From positions 62,001 through 126,000 of the forward strand of contig JAFCMP010000542.1 in assembly GCA_017506865.1 (NCBI GenBank): a stretch of DNA of 64,000 nucleotides, given 5' to 3'. Position 1 is the stretch's first letter; the number at the start of each line of letters is the position of its first letter. This DNA comes from Tribonema minus. Lineage: Eukaryota > Sar > Xanthophyceae > Tribonematales > Tribonemataceae. The notes below the pieces were generated by a model. It was not told the origin of the DNA. It saw only the letters and a list, made by a program, of their open reading frames with translations, and did no database searches. This document shows positions 45,494-58,600 of this stretch, piece after piece. Both the position numbers and the translations under genes were made by a program.

Positions 45494-48400
45494 TCATTGC
45501 GGCGACAGCGTGACCCACACAATGGGCACATGCTTGCCGCTGGGGAGAACGTCGTAGCCGGCCGCAAAGCGCTCCTGGAACGCCTCCCAGCGCTGCCGCA
45601 AGAACTCCGAGTGCTCCAGCTCGAACGCCGACGGCGGCGGCAGCGGCGGGTGCTGCGGCGGCAGCGGAGGCAGCGGCGCGCCGTAGCGGTCCTCCCAGCT
45701 GTCCGCGACCATGCCGCCGCCGCCGCCGTAATACGCGCCGCCGCTGTGGTCCATATAACTGCCGCCGTGGCTGTAAACGACCGCACCAGTGCCGTCGTCG
45801 TACCCGTACGCGACGCCGCCGCTGCCGTCGCTGTAAACCATGCCGCCGCCACCACCGCCGCCGCCGTACAGCATGCTGCCGCTGCCGTCATCGTACATGT
45901 GATGAGCGCTGCCGTCGCCGTACACGACGCCGCCGCTGCCGTCCATAAAGCCGCCGCTGCCATCGCCGTACTGCGCGCCGACGTCCGCATAGCCCATGCC
46001 GCCGTCGCCGCCGCCGTACGCGTCCGCCGCCGCATCCGGCTGCAGCATGGCGAGCAACTGCTGCCCCATGCGGCGCCCGTCGTCCGCGGCAACGGCGTGC
46101 CGGTCCTGAGAACCGTCCTCGGCGCCGTGCTCCGCAGGCGCGGCGCCCGCAGCTTCCGCCGACAAGTGCGCCGCCACAACCGGCGTGGTGGTGGGCGTGG
46201 GCGGCGGCAGCACCCACTGGCCCTCCGCGAGCACCGTGTCCGCTGCAGAGTCGTCCGGCGGCGGCAGCGCTGCGAAAGTCGGACTCGCCGTCAGCGGGCT
46301 CGTAAAATCGCCAAAGGCGATGACGCTTGACAGCGGCAGGGGTAAAGGCGATGGAACTGATGAGGCCTCAGCTGCCGCCGGCAGTGGTGGTGAATCGATC
46401 GCGCCTGGCGCTGTCGGTTCTGCCGGTGGTGACGCTGCGGCAGCGATGCTGGCGTCCGCCGCCTCCGCAGCGGGCTCAGCCGCTGCTCCTGGTGCTGTTG
46501 GTGCTGGTGTAGCAGGTTGCTCAGCAACCTCTGCATGTTGAGCGTCAGACCCAGCCTCTGCAGCGCTGACGAGCCCGCCAATGATCGGCGCAGCGGCGGC
46601 GGCGTCTGCTTGCTCGTGCTGTGGCGGCGGAGGCGGACTCTGCGGGGCTGCTGGCATAGGCGCGGCGGCGGCAGCGACACCTGCCGAACTCCCACTTTGC
46701 GCAGTTGCACTTGAAGCGGGCTCTGCCGCTGCCGACGGCGACTGTGACCGCTCTCTGCTGCTAGCCGTCGCAGGCTGCGCAGCATTCGCCGCTGCTGCTG
46801 CTGGCGAGCCGACCGTCGCAGGCTGCGCAGCATCCGCTGCTGCCGCTGGCGACTGCGACCGCTCTCTGTCAACTGCCGCAGGCTGTGCAGCATCCGGCGC
46901 TGCTGCTGCTGCTGCCTGCTGACGAGGCTCAGACGCGGGCGGCGCAACGGCAGGGTTTGACAGATCCGACAAGGGTCTGACACTTGGCAGCGGCGCGCTT
47001 GACACGCGTACCACAGTGCGACTCTCCAGCGCCGGCCATGCAGCACTGTTCACCACTCCGCCGCTGCTGCCGCCAGCGCCGCCGCTACTGCGGCCAGAGG
47101 CAGCAGCGCCGGCGGCGGCAGCGGCGACAAAGCCGCCGCGCACGCCTACGGGTGCTGCCATCTCGCCGCTGGGCCTGCGCACGTGCATGCGCTGCTGCTG
47201 CTGCTGCTGCGCCTGCGAAATGGAGCTGTTACTGCCGCCGCCGCCGCCGCTAATCCCAGAGCGCTTCTGCTTGCTCTTGGTGCGCGACGCCAGCTCCCAC
47301 GACTCTGCCGCCTCCGCCGGCCGCCCCGCTGCTGCCCCCGCCGCAGCCTCCTCCTCCTCATGCAGCGCCACCGCCAGGGCCCAGTCGTGCTCCTCCATGG
47401 AGCGGCGGTCCGTAGGCTCCGCCGCAGCGCCGGCGCTGCCGCCGCTGCGGCCGCCCGCCGCCGCCGTTGTTGCGGCGATGCGCTGCTGCGCCTCCGCGCG
47501 TGACGCCTGCGACACGGGGAACTGCTTGGTGGAGCGCTCCCACTCAAACTCGCGCGACGGCGCGGCGTCGGGCACCGCCGACGTCACCTCCACGGACCGC
47601 CCGTTGCGCGTGTCCACGACGCGGTACACGCCCGGCGCCATGAGCAGGAACACGCACGAGTGCGGGCCCTCCGGCGACACCGTCGCCGCCGCCTCGGGCG
47701 CCTCGCCGACGTCGCCCGACGCGCGCACGCGGAAGACGCGGATCTCGCGCGGCGGCCCGCCCGCGCTCACCGAGAACGACGTCAGCGAGCAGCGCACCGC
47801 GGCGCCCTCGCCCTCCACGAACGCCGCGCTGAAGTGCGCCGGCGGCGGGTACTGCGGGTTAATGGGCTGCCCGAGGCGCACGTACGCGACGGCGCTCGCG
47901 CAGAACGGCGGCAGCGCCTCCACGCTGCGCAGCGCCACCACGACGGGCGCGCGCTGCTGCGCGTGCGCCGCCGCGCCGCCGGGCGCCGCCGCCGCTGCCG
48001 GCGGCGGCGACGCCGCGCGCGTAGCCGGCTCGGCGGCGGCGGCGGAGTCATCCTCCGTCGTCTCCGTCTCCGCATCCGCGTCAGAGGACGGCGGCTCCTG
48101 TGGCTCCTGCGGCTCCGCCTTGCCAGACTGCGTTTCTGGCCACGCCCACTCGTCGGCAGTCTCGCCGTCCGCCGCTGCTTCCGACTCCTCCGTGGCCGCT
48201 TCCCCCTCCGCAGCCGTGGTCGCTGCCGCCGGCGGCGTTGCCGTTGCGTCCGGTGCCGCAGCCACCGCCGCTGCCGTAGCGCCTCTCTGCTGCTTGCGCT
48301 TCTTGCCGGGCTTCGGCTTGGCGGCTTTCTCCTCCTCCTTGAGGAGCTGCTCCATAGCCGCCTCCGAGCTGCGCGCGTCGCCGGCGCCGCCGCTGCCGCC

Positions 48401-51400
48401 ACCGCCCGCCGCCGCCGCCGCCTCCGCAGCACTCATCACGGTGACCGTCGCGCGCGACTTGCTGACGTTATCGTAGAGGACATACTCTCCGGGCTCGGCA
48501 GGGAAGCGGATGCCCTGGCGGGGCTTCTCGTGGCTGAGCTGAAAGGACGACGGTTCCGGTGCCGGAACGCCTTTGGTCTTGCTGACGGGCGTGACCGAGA
48601 TGGTGCGGACCTGCGTTTCGCTGCTCTCGCGCTTGCCCAGCACCTGTATAGAGGATGAGTGAGATCAGGGTTTCAGTACAGACAATAAGGGGCCAGCGCT
48701 CTATGGCTCATGTTGTGATTGATGGACCTGTATAGGCGAGCTCCATATTTGCTGCCGGAGCCAATGCAACGTGCCAATTGCCTTGCATGCTGCCACAGGA
48801 CATGACAACAATGAGAACGCTCATGGAGCATGCGTGCTGTGCAAGGTGCGCAGCCAAATGGGCATATCAAGGACAGTGCTCAGCCAACTCCAGCGCAGTC
48901 ATAAGCTCAACCTGAGCGGTTCAAGCACGCCAGCAGCTCCGGCTTATCGGCGTATTGATCGCATCTCACCACATTGCCATGCGGCCAGCATCACACAAGC
49001 TGAACAACCACCTGACCAGACAGTTGTGCTGCCAGCTTACTTGTGTTGTTCAAAGGAGAATTACTTGATGTAATGCTCAGCTGTAATGTGTGCATGTATG
49101 TACTGTGATCTTGCTTCATCCGCTTCTGACCAAACGCTGCGGGTAGCTATGCTCTCAAGAAGCAGATGGGAAAGCTTGAAACCAGAAGCTACCATTGTTT
49201 GGGACCTGCAGCTTGCATTTCTCACGTAGCTGAATTGAGTTTTGCAAAGTCAAACAGATGAGACGTGGTTTGACACGTTTTTGATGTGACGCTGCGAGAG
49301 TCTACTGTGGATGCGCCAGGTACATATATACGTACATACCATGCGCTACTTGTGCTGACTTCCCAACAGCTCGTGAAGTCTATCGTCGTGACGCAGACAT
49401 CCCTCGCCATTGCATGTTACACACACCCGACCCAGCAGTGCGCAAATAAAAACCTTCTGCAAACACCACATTAGAGCATGAGCGCCTACGCGTACTATCC
49501 AAAACCGGACGGCCTTGACTTTCTGCGAAGCGTCAGGCGCCCCACGCTCCCGAAGCTTTTGAATTGAACTGACCTGCAGACCGCTGCAGTTGCACACGCG
49601 CTGGGAGTCACGGAGAGCTGGCTGCAGCGCGAACGTTCAGGCACGTCAACTTCACCTCTGTTGTATAACTTCAACACGTTCGCAAGGCAACTCACCACTT
49701 GCGCAGGTTGGCCCGGCACCAGCATGACCCTGCTGGGCTTGAGACCCTTGTAGGTCGCAACGATGAGCACTGGTGTCTGTGACGCTCCCGCGTCGAGCGC
49801 TGCTGCTCCTGTTGTAGCAGATGCGTCCTCCTCTCCTGTCGCAGCGCCGCCACCCTGAGGAGGCGCACATGACCAAGTTTACAAATTGCTGTTAGTAAAT
49901 GTATACATGTGCTAACTGGTGGGGCAATGAGAAGTGTGGGATTATTTGGTGATCATTCTTTACAAAAGATACAGATCTTCGGGGAGAAGGGCATGCTGAG
50001 CGTGCTCAACAAACTTCAACTTCAAATTTGCCACAAACCCAGAAGTGAGCAAGCAGAATGGGGCATCGTTCCGCTGCGGAAGCACGACCAACAGCGAGCA
50101 ACCAAGAAAAGCAGCTAGTCATCCTGCAGCATGTGAGCACACAAAGTGGCAGTTGGCGTGGCTGATGACATGCCAACGGCAACACAAACAAGGGGAGGCA
50201 CAAGTGGCAGAGAAAACAGGACGAACAAGCACACGCAGAAGTGACAGTTACATGTGACTGATAGCCGTGGATGGCTATGAAACGGAAGAAAAAGAGTGAT
50301 GACAAGCCATGCAGAGTGAGATGACATAGACTTATAATAGCTTGATAGTTGCGGCGTGACGCGCACACGAAGGGGCCGGCATGCCTAATGGGGGCGAATG
50401 CCTCACCACAATGCCATTGGCAGCAAAGTGCCTTGGCAGGAATCTAGGTTAGGAGCGAGGGTTAGGGTCATCAAAGAAGCGCCAATGCTGTACATATCTG
50501 TTGTGCACTTCAATTCAGTAAGCGTCTGATGCGCACAATGCATGTCATCCCAGCTACATGGCTGTGGGCCTCACAGCAGGGCACTGGCAATTGCTCCTGT
50601 TGGACTTGTCTCAATGCGTCTACAGCCGTACAGCTCTCTGCACGCACTGCAACGCGAAGGTGCTGAGCTGGCAGCTCCTCATAAGTGTGACCTGTGCCCA
50701 CACACAACAGCCCACAGCTGCGTTCACCTCGTGCTGTTCAGTAAAAGAATGGCGGTGACCACCACGGGTGCATGGCTTCATGCCCAATCGAAAGGGACCT
50801 CAAGCGCGCTCAAATCAACCCGTCACGTCAAACCAGCACTAAAGTAAACTCGTCACGTCACACCAGCACACACCGCAAGCTCAACAGACACTTCATCTAG
50901 CATGCAAGTGCTCTGCGCACACGGCAATCTACTTATAAATAATGCGGTACACACCTTCTTCTTTGCCTTTTTCTTTTTCTTGCGCCCCGCCGCCGCCGCC
51001 GCCTCATCACCGCCTGCAGCCGCCGCAGCAGCGCTGCCGCCGCCCGCGCCAACCCCGCCCCCCCCGCCACGCCCTTGCGCCAGCACATTCTCCATCATGT
51101 GCATCAGCGACAAGCTGCCGCTCGGCGCGCGCGCCGCTGCCGCCGCCGCCGCCGCCGCCGCCGGCGTGATGAGCCGCGACGGCCACTTGCCGTGCGCCGC
51201 GGCCCAGATGCCGCCGCCGCCGCCTCCGCCGGGCTGCTGCCGCATCGACGCGACGATGGACGCCGCGCGCGCCTCATGCCCCAGCTGATGCGCCTCCGCA
51301 GCGCTCAGTGCGCCGCTGCCGCCGCCGCCGTGCGCCGCGGCGGCGGCGGCGGCGCTGCTGTCCACCGTGCGCAGCAGCGCCGCGACGGACTCCGGGACCC

Positions 51401-52215
51401 CCCCGCGCGCGCCCGCGACGCCGCCGCGCCCCCTGCTGCTGTCGCCGTTGGACGGCTGAGCGCTGCTGCCGAGCGTGTCGAGGGTGAGGCGCTGCGCGAC
51501 GGGCTCCCACGCCGTCTCGCCCGCGTCGTTGCGGGTGAAGCGCTGGTGGCGGCCGTCCACGATGCCGCAGTCGCCGATCGCGCACAGCCTGCGGGGGGGG
51601 GGGGGGGGTTGGGGGGGGTGGGGGGTGGGGGGGGGGCAGTGCTCAGTCAGTGGCGAGAGATGGTGCTGCGGTTGCGTGGCTTTCGCAGGAGCAGCTGCGC
51701 ACATGTAGGTGCGCTCCGGCTGGCAGCTGCTGGTGATGATGTTGCTGAGACGCGAAAAGACTGAACCGAGAGCACTTCGCATGTGGCTCCCACAGCGAGC
51801 AAGCGAGCTGAGAAGTGCTCAATCTACATGTATACTTTGTGGACATAAATGGAAATTGTACATGGAAGTTGTTAACATAGAGCTCGCTGTGTACTCTGTA
51901 CTGCCCCCTGCCTTGGGCGCGCATGGCCTGATCTGCACGTCGCCGCAATACCAACAGCAATGACTTGACCCTCACCGCAACCCTTAGCGGGGCGTACCTG
52001 CGCAAGTCAGACTCCACGATGCCATTCCCCCCCGGCGTCGGCCTGATGCGGCAGCTGGGGCAAGGGCCCTCCTCGTCCGTATCGCTCGGATCAAAGCTGC
52101 TGTCACTGCTGCCGCCGCCGCTGCCGCCGCTGCCGCCGCCGCCATTGACGCTGATCCCAGCGCCGCTGCCAATGCCGCCGCGGAGCCGCAGCTCCTTCGC
52201 GCTGCGCTCAACGCT

Positions 52216-52246
<31 letters not shown>

Positions 52247-52269
52247 TTGCTGCGCGCGCCGCTGCCGCT

Positions 52270-52301
<32 letters not shown>

Positions 52302-54894
52302 GCGGCAGCACGCTGATCACGCCGCCCTGCGCGTGCTGGCTGCAGTGCACGTTGTACTCGGCGGGCGCGAGCGGCGGCAGGCAGAACTTGCGCGTGCGCA
52401 CGCCGTCGAGGGGCTTGTGGCTCCACAGCGGGGCGCGCGCGCCGCGCCGCGTGACGGTCAGGCGGTGCGTGCCGCCGCCGCGGTGGCAGATAGTGACGCG
52501 CTGGCCCTCGCAGAGCGTCAGGCGTCGCGGCGAGAGGCAGCAGCCCGACGCGCCTGCCGTCGTCACGTACAGCTGCAGCGGCCCACGAGTACATTTGACG
52601 TTGAGACGCTCCGGTGCGCAGAGCTGGTGTGCAGAGCTGTCATGTGCATGGTGTTGGGAGCTGCAGGAGTCTGCTCCATGCAAACAAAGAAGTTTGACTC
52701 AGATCTGTCGCATGACTGCCAACACCACTGCCATTTCACCAAGTGAGTCAAGAAGTGAAGCTGGTATTGACTGCCGCTTCAAGAGTGCGACGTGTCACAC
52801 AGGCATGGTGAGAGCACGCACGCCAACACCCCAATGGACTATCAAAAAGCAGGCACTGCAATGCGGCATCTGAAGTGGACGCCTGTCCGTGCATCACTTC
52901 TGGTTAATGTTGCCGCTACAGCCACACACAGACATTAGTTCATGCTGTCGTCTTCGTTCAGCGTGGGTTTTACAATGGAGTCTTGTGGCAGCACACGATG
53001 GTCACACATGCTGTACGTTGCCAGTAGTGGCAATAGTAATCCTTTGGCATCAAACAACACCGACAAGGCACATTGCTGCCCCTTGAAACTTTATAACATA
53101 ACTGCTAACCGATGAACTGCAGCACATATGAACTGCAGCACAGGACATCTGGCCGCTGAAGCCGTCGTTTACAGCAATCAAACAGGGCCTGCACAAAACA
53201 AGCCCCAGGCCCTTTGTGTTCCCCACGACAGCTCAAACAACAGTGATCGCATGTTTGTGTTTGCACTAGAAACGTTGACGACAAAAGCAGGCACGGACCT
53301 TACATTTCAAAAAGGCGCGGAAGTGCTGACGTTTTCAATGTCGCGTGCTTTTCATATGCCGGTGACCAATGTCCAGCAAGGACGGGCTACTCAGAAATGA
53401 AACGCCTCACAAACAATGACACGGCACATTCACAATAGCACCCACCTGAACGTCAGCATCGCCGTCAGTTACCGCCGTCTCCGCCGTCGCCGCCGCCGCC
53501 GTCGCCGCCGCCGCCGCCGCCGCTGGCGCATCTGTGACCGTGATGGTGGCCTGCATGTCGCGCACCACCTCGCAGCGCACGCGCACGTCCCCGGGCTCCC
53601 TGAACGTGTGGCGGAACTCAAAAGTGCCGGTGCGGTCCATGAGCGGTCCGCGGAACACGCCCTTACCCGTCGCTGCGCACTCCCCTACGGGCTGGTGCTC
53701 CGGCGCGCCCGTCTGGTCCGCCAGCACGAACACGATGGTCGTGTTCAGCGGCACGCGCAGCTTGTTCGGGTGGAATGCGTAGTTCTCGATGCGGCACACG
53801 GCCGCGCTGCCGCCGCCGACGGCTTCGCATGCGAGCTCGCGGTCGTCGTTGCTGACGCCGCCGCTGTCGCTGCTGCTGCTGCTGCTGCTGCTACTACTGC
53901 CGCCAGAGCTGCGCACCGCCGCCGTAGTGCTGAGCGTTGATGCAGTGGTGACGGCCGCGACGGTGGTCGCTGCCGCCGCCGACAGTCCCCCCATTACCAT
54001 CTCCTCAAACCTTGAGCCGAGGACTGCCTTGGGCTGCTGCGACGCCTGCGCCGCTGCACTGGAGCCCTTGAGGCCGAGTTTGTTGTTGGTCAAATTGAGG
54101 CCTTTCACGACCGGCCCAGTGTTGCTGGTGGCTTTCGCGGCGTTCGGTCGTCGGCGCACGCTGTGGCCAAAGGGGCGCTCTCCGTAATCACCCGCCGCCT
54201 CGTCCGCTGCAGCAGGGGGCACAGCACCATTGCCAGCAGTGGACTGGCCCTCAGAAGGAGGCGGCGGCGGCGGCGACACAGGATGCTGCCCATTGGTTGC
54301 TGCAGTGCTGTGGCCATTTGCTCCACTGGTACTGCCACCGTTGGTCATAACATGTTCATCGAACCGCTGCTGCTGCTGGCCGTTGCAGCTGCTGCTGCTG
54401 CTGCCATGATCGGTTTCCGGCTCGTCCTCGAACAGCAGCTCTTTCCCGAAAGATCCGTGCTGGGGTGGGGGTGAAATGCAGGAAGGCAGCTGACTTGTCG
54501 GCACCTTGATTGATGGTGGCAGCAGCGAAGGCTTGTCACGAGCGATCACTCGCACTTGGCCCGTGATGTGAGGGGTCTCGCAGGCATAAGAGTAGAGCCC
54601 TGTGCGGCTGAAATGCTTCACAGACTGGCCGCCGCCTGGCACCGTCAGCTCAAAAGTTCCGGGCGCCATCCCGTTGCTGCTGCTGCTCCCGTCCTCCTCC
54701 ACGCCAGGTCGGGTAAACTGTAGCTGCAGATCCCGAGTGCCGCTGTTGATCCATCGCATCGTGCCGTTGCGAGGCACCTCGATTGTGCCAATGTCCTGCC
54801 TGCTGTCCCCCAAAGTCACCTCCGCCGTGCCATTGCCTGCCGACAATGCCTTCGACTGCTGCTGTTGTGCACGAGCCGTGGAGAGTCTGGGCAT
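45494..54894 (-). CDS. Large multi-domain cupredoxin-like protein, five exons, 1,988 residues
   Basis: Exons on the minus strand: 54894-53446, 52572-51998, 51588-50955, 49854-49696 and 48643-45494. Every junction is GT-AG and in phase. Cupredoxin-like folds, inferred from strand patterns, lie at about 25-120 (FTRPGVEED..., GLYSYACETPHITGQVRV), 370-465 (ENYAFHPNKLRVPLNTTIVF, FREPGDVRVRCEV) and 484-590 (CLSPRRLTLCEGQRVTICHR, YNVHCSQHAQGGVISV). More are likely at about 920-1010 (across exons 4-5) and 1170-1305. The first three keep Cys/His residues near copper-ligand positions; the later ones appear ligand-free. The rest is Ala/Ser/Gly/Gln low complexity, including a GRKKKKKAKKK stretch and a C-terminal Gly/Tyr/Asp repeat (YGDGSGG). 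No signal peptide is visible. Function unknown; binding of copper or scaffolding are possibilities. The start at 54894 is the first ATG in frame and upstream exons cannot be excluded. Confidence 0.75.
51591..51636 (+). repeat. G homopolymer-rich tract at an acceptor
   Basis: On the minus strand this is a long C-run that forms the pyrimidine tract directly before exon 3 of the cupredoxin-like gene. Similar C- or G-runs lie at 774-826 and 30959-30985, the last before MTHFR exon 7. Confidence 0.85.
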
Positions 54895-55647
54895 TACCCT
54901 CGTGCGCCGACTTTGGATCTACCTCCTTTCAAATCCTCGCTCCAGCCGTGTCCGGGCAGGTCTGGCGTCAGTGGTGTGGGCGCCAGCGCTGCATACGCGT
55001 CTACGCAATGATATGTTGCTCCGCTGCAGTCCGAACCTACAAACGCTGTGCAGGCTGTCCTCCAGCGTGAGGCCAATGGCGATTTCAAACCTCGGCACCA
55101 AAATCTTTGCGATGACTCGTCGGCCGCCTGAGGCAAGTCGAGTTTGTTTAGAGAGGGGTATGTATTCAATGCCGATGACACTGAGCACTGAGGCTCTAGA
55201 ACGAAAGCCCCACCGCCGCGCGTCTAGCGAGATGCAGCTCTAATGCAACTTCAAATAGTTGTAATGATCACTGCTGCCGTGTCTGTGATTACAGCCTCGG
55301 TGATGCCCACGTGCCTTTGACGCTTGAACTCGAACAACAGCTGATTGACGACAAATCAATGTGCGCATATAATGAAATTTGCGGCTAAGTTCAACACGAG
55401 TTGCTGTAGATTAATGCTAAACAGGTATTTCCATGCCTATTTCACGGGTCGCCCAGGTGGTGTGGTCAGCTCTAGAGCTCTTCCACGTGCGGTACGCTTT
55501 TGGTTCCCAGCCTGCTGCTGCGGCTGGTAATACGCAAACTCGAACTTGAGAGTTGTAGCTTGCTGACCATGGTCGTTGACCGTTTGAAACCCTGCTGGTG
55601 CATGTAACGTGACTCTCCTTCTTCAAGTGCTCAGAAAAGATGAAGAG
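54895..55647. other. Divergent intergenic region with an unassigned minus-strand open frame
   Basis: About 750 bp between the cupredoxin-like gene and the PPR gene, holding both promoters. A minus-strand frame at 55188-54919 (contains VIAKILVPRFEIAIGLTLED) has protein-like composition and might be an upstream exon of the large gene, but I cannot place splice sites for it. Confidence 0.4.
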
Positions 55648-58600
55648 ATGAGAGAGAAGAACTTATTAGCACACATGCTCGCTCAGCTCCTGGCTCCTGC
55701 TCGCTTCGCCAGATGTCTGGGCAGCAGTGTACCGTATCGAGGCCCACAATCAGCATGGGCATTTCTGAGGCAATTCTCTGGCGGCCACTCTGAAGGTCAA
55801 CCTAGCCAGCAGCAACTTCGGCAAACTGGATCAACTCACCAGGCGCATAGACAGCAGCGCCAGAACGGCATCGCAAAGGCCTCCCCCAGCAGACTGCAGC
55901 ACGGTCCTTTGAGGAGAGGCAAAGAACGTCCACGTTCTCCGCTCGTTGAGGGCATACGCTCTCTGAGCGACCAAGGACGCTGGGGAGACGTTGCCCGAAC
56001 GTTGAACGACGCCAAGGCACCCACTGATTCGGAGCTGAGGGCGGTTCTCAAGACCGTGGCGTACAAATATCAACCCAGTCTGGCAACGACTGCATTGAAG
56101 AGGTTGCAGGGCATGGTTGCCTTGACTGCCCAAGACTTCGAGCGCACCATAATGGCGCACATGAATCACCCATCTGGAGCCTTAAAGCTTCTGAACGAGA
56201 TGGAAAAGGCGAAGGTGTGCTGGACACAAAGCGCATGCGGGGCTGCACTTCAAGCTTGCAGCAAAGCGGGGCAGCTCAAAAAAATCCGGCAGCTGATTGA
56301 CAAAATGAGAAAGCTCGGCGTCACTATCGGTGGCGGTGACTACCTCACCCCTTATTCAACAATGTGTCCGCAACAAGGACTCAAAGCATGCTGGAGACAG
56401 CAGAGGCGGCAGCGAGCGGGCACTGGAGTGGCTGCAGCTCATGGAAGACACAGGGCATATGCCTGAGGGCAAGCATTTCACTGCCGCGATGGGGGTCTGT
56501 ACGGCGGAAGGCAACTCTGTTAATGCCCTCAAGATTTTCCAGCAGATGCGCGACCAGGTAGTCACAAAGCATATGAACGTGTATACGTGCACAACAGACC
56601 GAGTGCACAATGAATGGCCTTGGATGAAGCTGAGCATCTGATTCACCCTTGCCTTAGCTCTGCTGTCATTGGCTCAGGCTGATGTCGACATGCCTAGATG
56701 CCAAACACTTGGGCATGTCAACTGCATCCTGGATATGACATTCAACTGCCACAATTCTGCTGTGTGGATAGCATTTGCTGAACCTGGGTCGAATTACCCG
56801 ACAATGCTGCGCTTCAAAGCAGTCAGCGCTCTCTGTGGTTCAGAGAACACCACAGGCAATTTTTTGCAGCCTCTGCAGCAGCTGCAAGCAATTCAAACAC
56901 AGTGTTGTATGGTTCCTGCTCTGTGTGAACATAAGCAATTGCCATGGATGAGACTACATCTGCAGCTTGTACCATTCGCTTCAAGTATTGTGGCTGGTGG
57001 CTGGCGTGCATATCACAGTCAGAGATCAGACGATGCCAGAGCTGCAGCGGCACTCAAAGCTTCAAATGCTCTGAATCATCAACAACTTCACGTACAATGT
57101 GTACAACAGGCGATATGTGAACACAAAAGCAACATGCAGCCGGTTGGTGTGCAACCCGACGGCGTGTTTTCACCACAATGATCATGAAGTGTTGTTAACA
57201 GTTGTCGGAAGGCTTTTGCTACGCAATCAACTCATGCAGTCTTGTTGCTGACCTTGCAGGGCCAGCGTCCAAACATCATAAGCTGGAATGCTCTCGTGAA
57301 CGCCATCGGCAGCACAGGGCAGGTGGACCAAATGATGGCAATGTACAGGGAGATGCGTGCCAGTAGACAGCAGCCTGATAACATCACCATGAACACCATG
57401 CTGGCCTGTGCTGGTGCCGCGGGGCGAGGCAGCATTGCTCAGGACATATGGAAGGAGATGCATACTCTCCAGCTGGAGCCTGATGTCAGGAGCTACAATG
57501 CACTGATCAATTGCTACGCAACGGCAATGGAGCCAGAGAAGGCAGAGGCAGTGCTTGCAGAAATTTGCCAGTCTGCAACTGTCAGGCCGAATGTCTTTAC
57601 GTTCAACAGGTGTGTACAGTGTATTGCGTGTTGACACTGCGCAGCACAGGCTAGCATATACGAGTACCGATCAACTCATGGTGTGCACACGAATGGTATT
57701 GTGTAAGTTAGATTGATCTATTGAAATTTCAATACACTCGGTGAAGCAGCGGCCAGTACACCGCACTGGCAGGAGATTGTTTGATCAAAGATGAACAAAA
57801 GCGAACTGCTCAGCTTCAACAGCGGTGCTCAAAGTCAGCACAGCACCATTTGTGGTGGTGAAGCATCTGATTTTGTATTGCACAGCACTGCAAGATGTCC
57901 ATCACATTGTAATTACATTCGGCCGCTGCAGTTGTGCAGCTGTTGATGCAGTTCTTTCATCATGTGATGGAACTTAGCAAATGAAGCCCCGCAACACTAC
58001 CAACTTGAAGTGTTTGAAAAATCCAGGTTTGTTGGTTACACCGTCATTATGCTGTGAAGCCACAAAATTGTAGCCTGAGATCACCTATTACAACGGCCAA
58101 GTATATATATTCTGAGGGCATTGCATAGTCGAGTATCAGTTGCGCAGACTGTCACAGTGGAGGGCGACTAGGGCTAGGGTTAGGGTTAGGGTTAGTGTTA
58201 AGGCAATGCCTTGAATGTCAGTCAACTGTCAACTGTCCGTGAGCCCAGAGCCTCAAACTGCTCACGAACTGTGTGAACTCCAGTGCTCACTTATGACCTG
58301 CACCTGCTTCCTGCACTTGCAGCAGGTGCACTGCAGGTTTAGCACGCGCGACAGATCTATAATCTGCCAAGTCTATGAGCAACGCGCCGATGATTGCCCA
58401 TCAGATTCCCTCAATGACACGTGCAAGGCCGGCCGTCACAGAGACGTGCACGTGGCTAACCCTAACCCTAACCCTAACCCTAACCCTAACCCTCACTGGC
58501 CCGCAGAAATGTGCACTTGGTTCCTCATCGCCTTGTCATGCTTTGATGCCAGGAGTGCGATGCTGACAGCCACACCATACTGGGTTTCCGGCCCACGTGA

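Noticed and set aside
47016..48476. Long plus-strand open frame (486 codons) opposite the cupredoxin-like exon 5
   Set aside because: It is the antisense of a GC-rich, repeat-rich exon that has in-phase splice sites and cupredoxin-like strands on the minus strand. Its own composition is a shadow.
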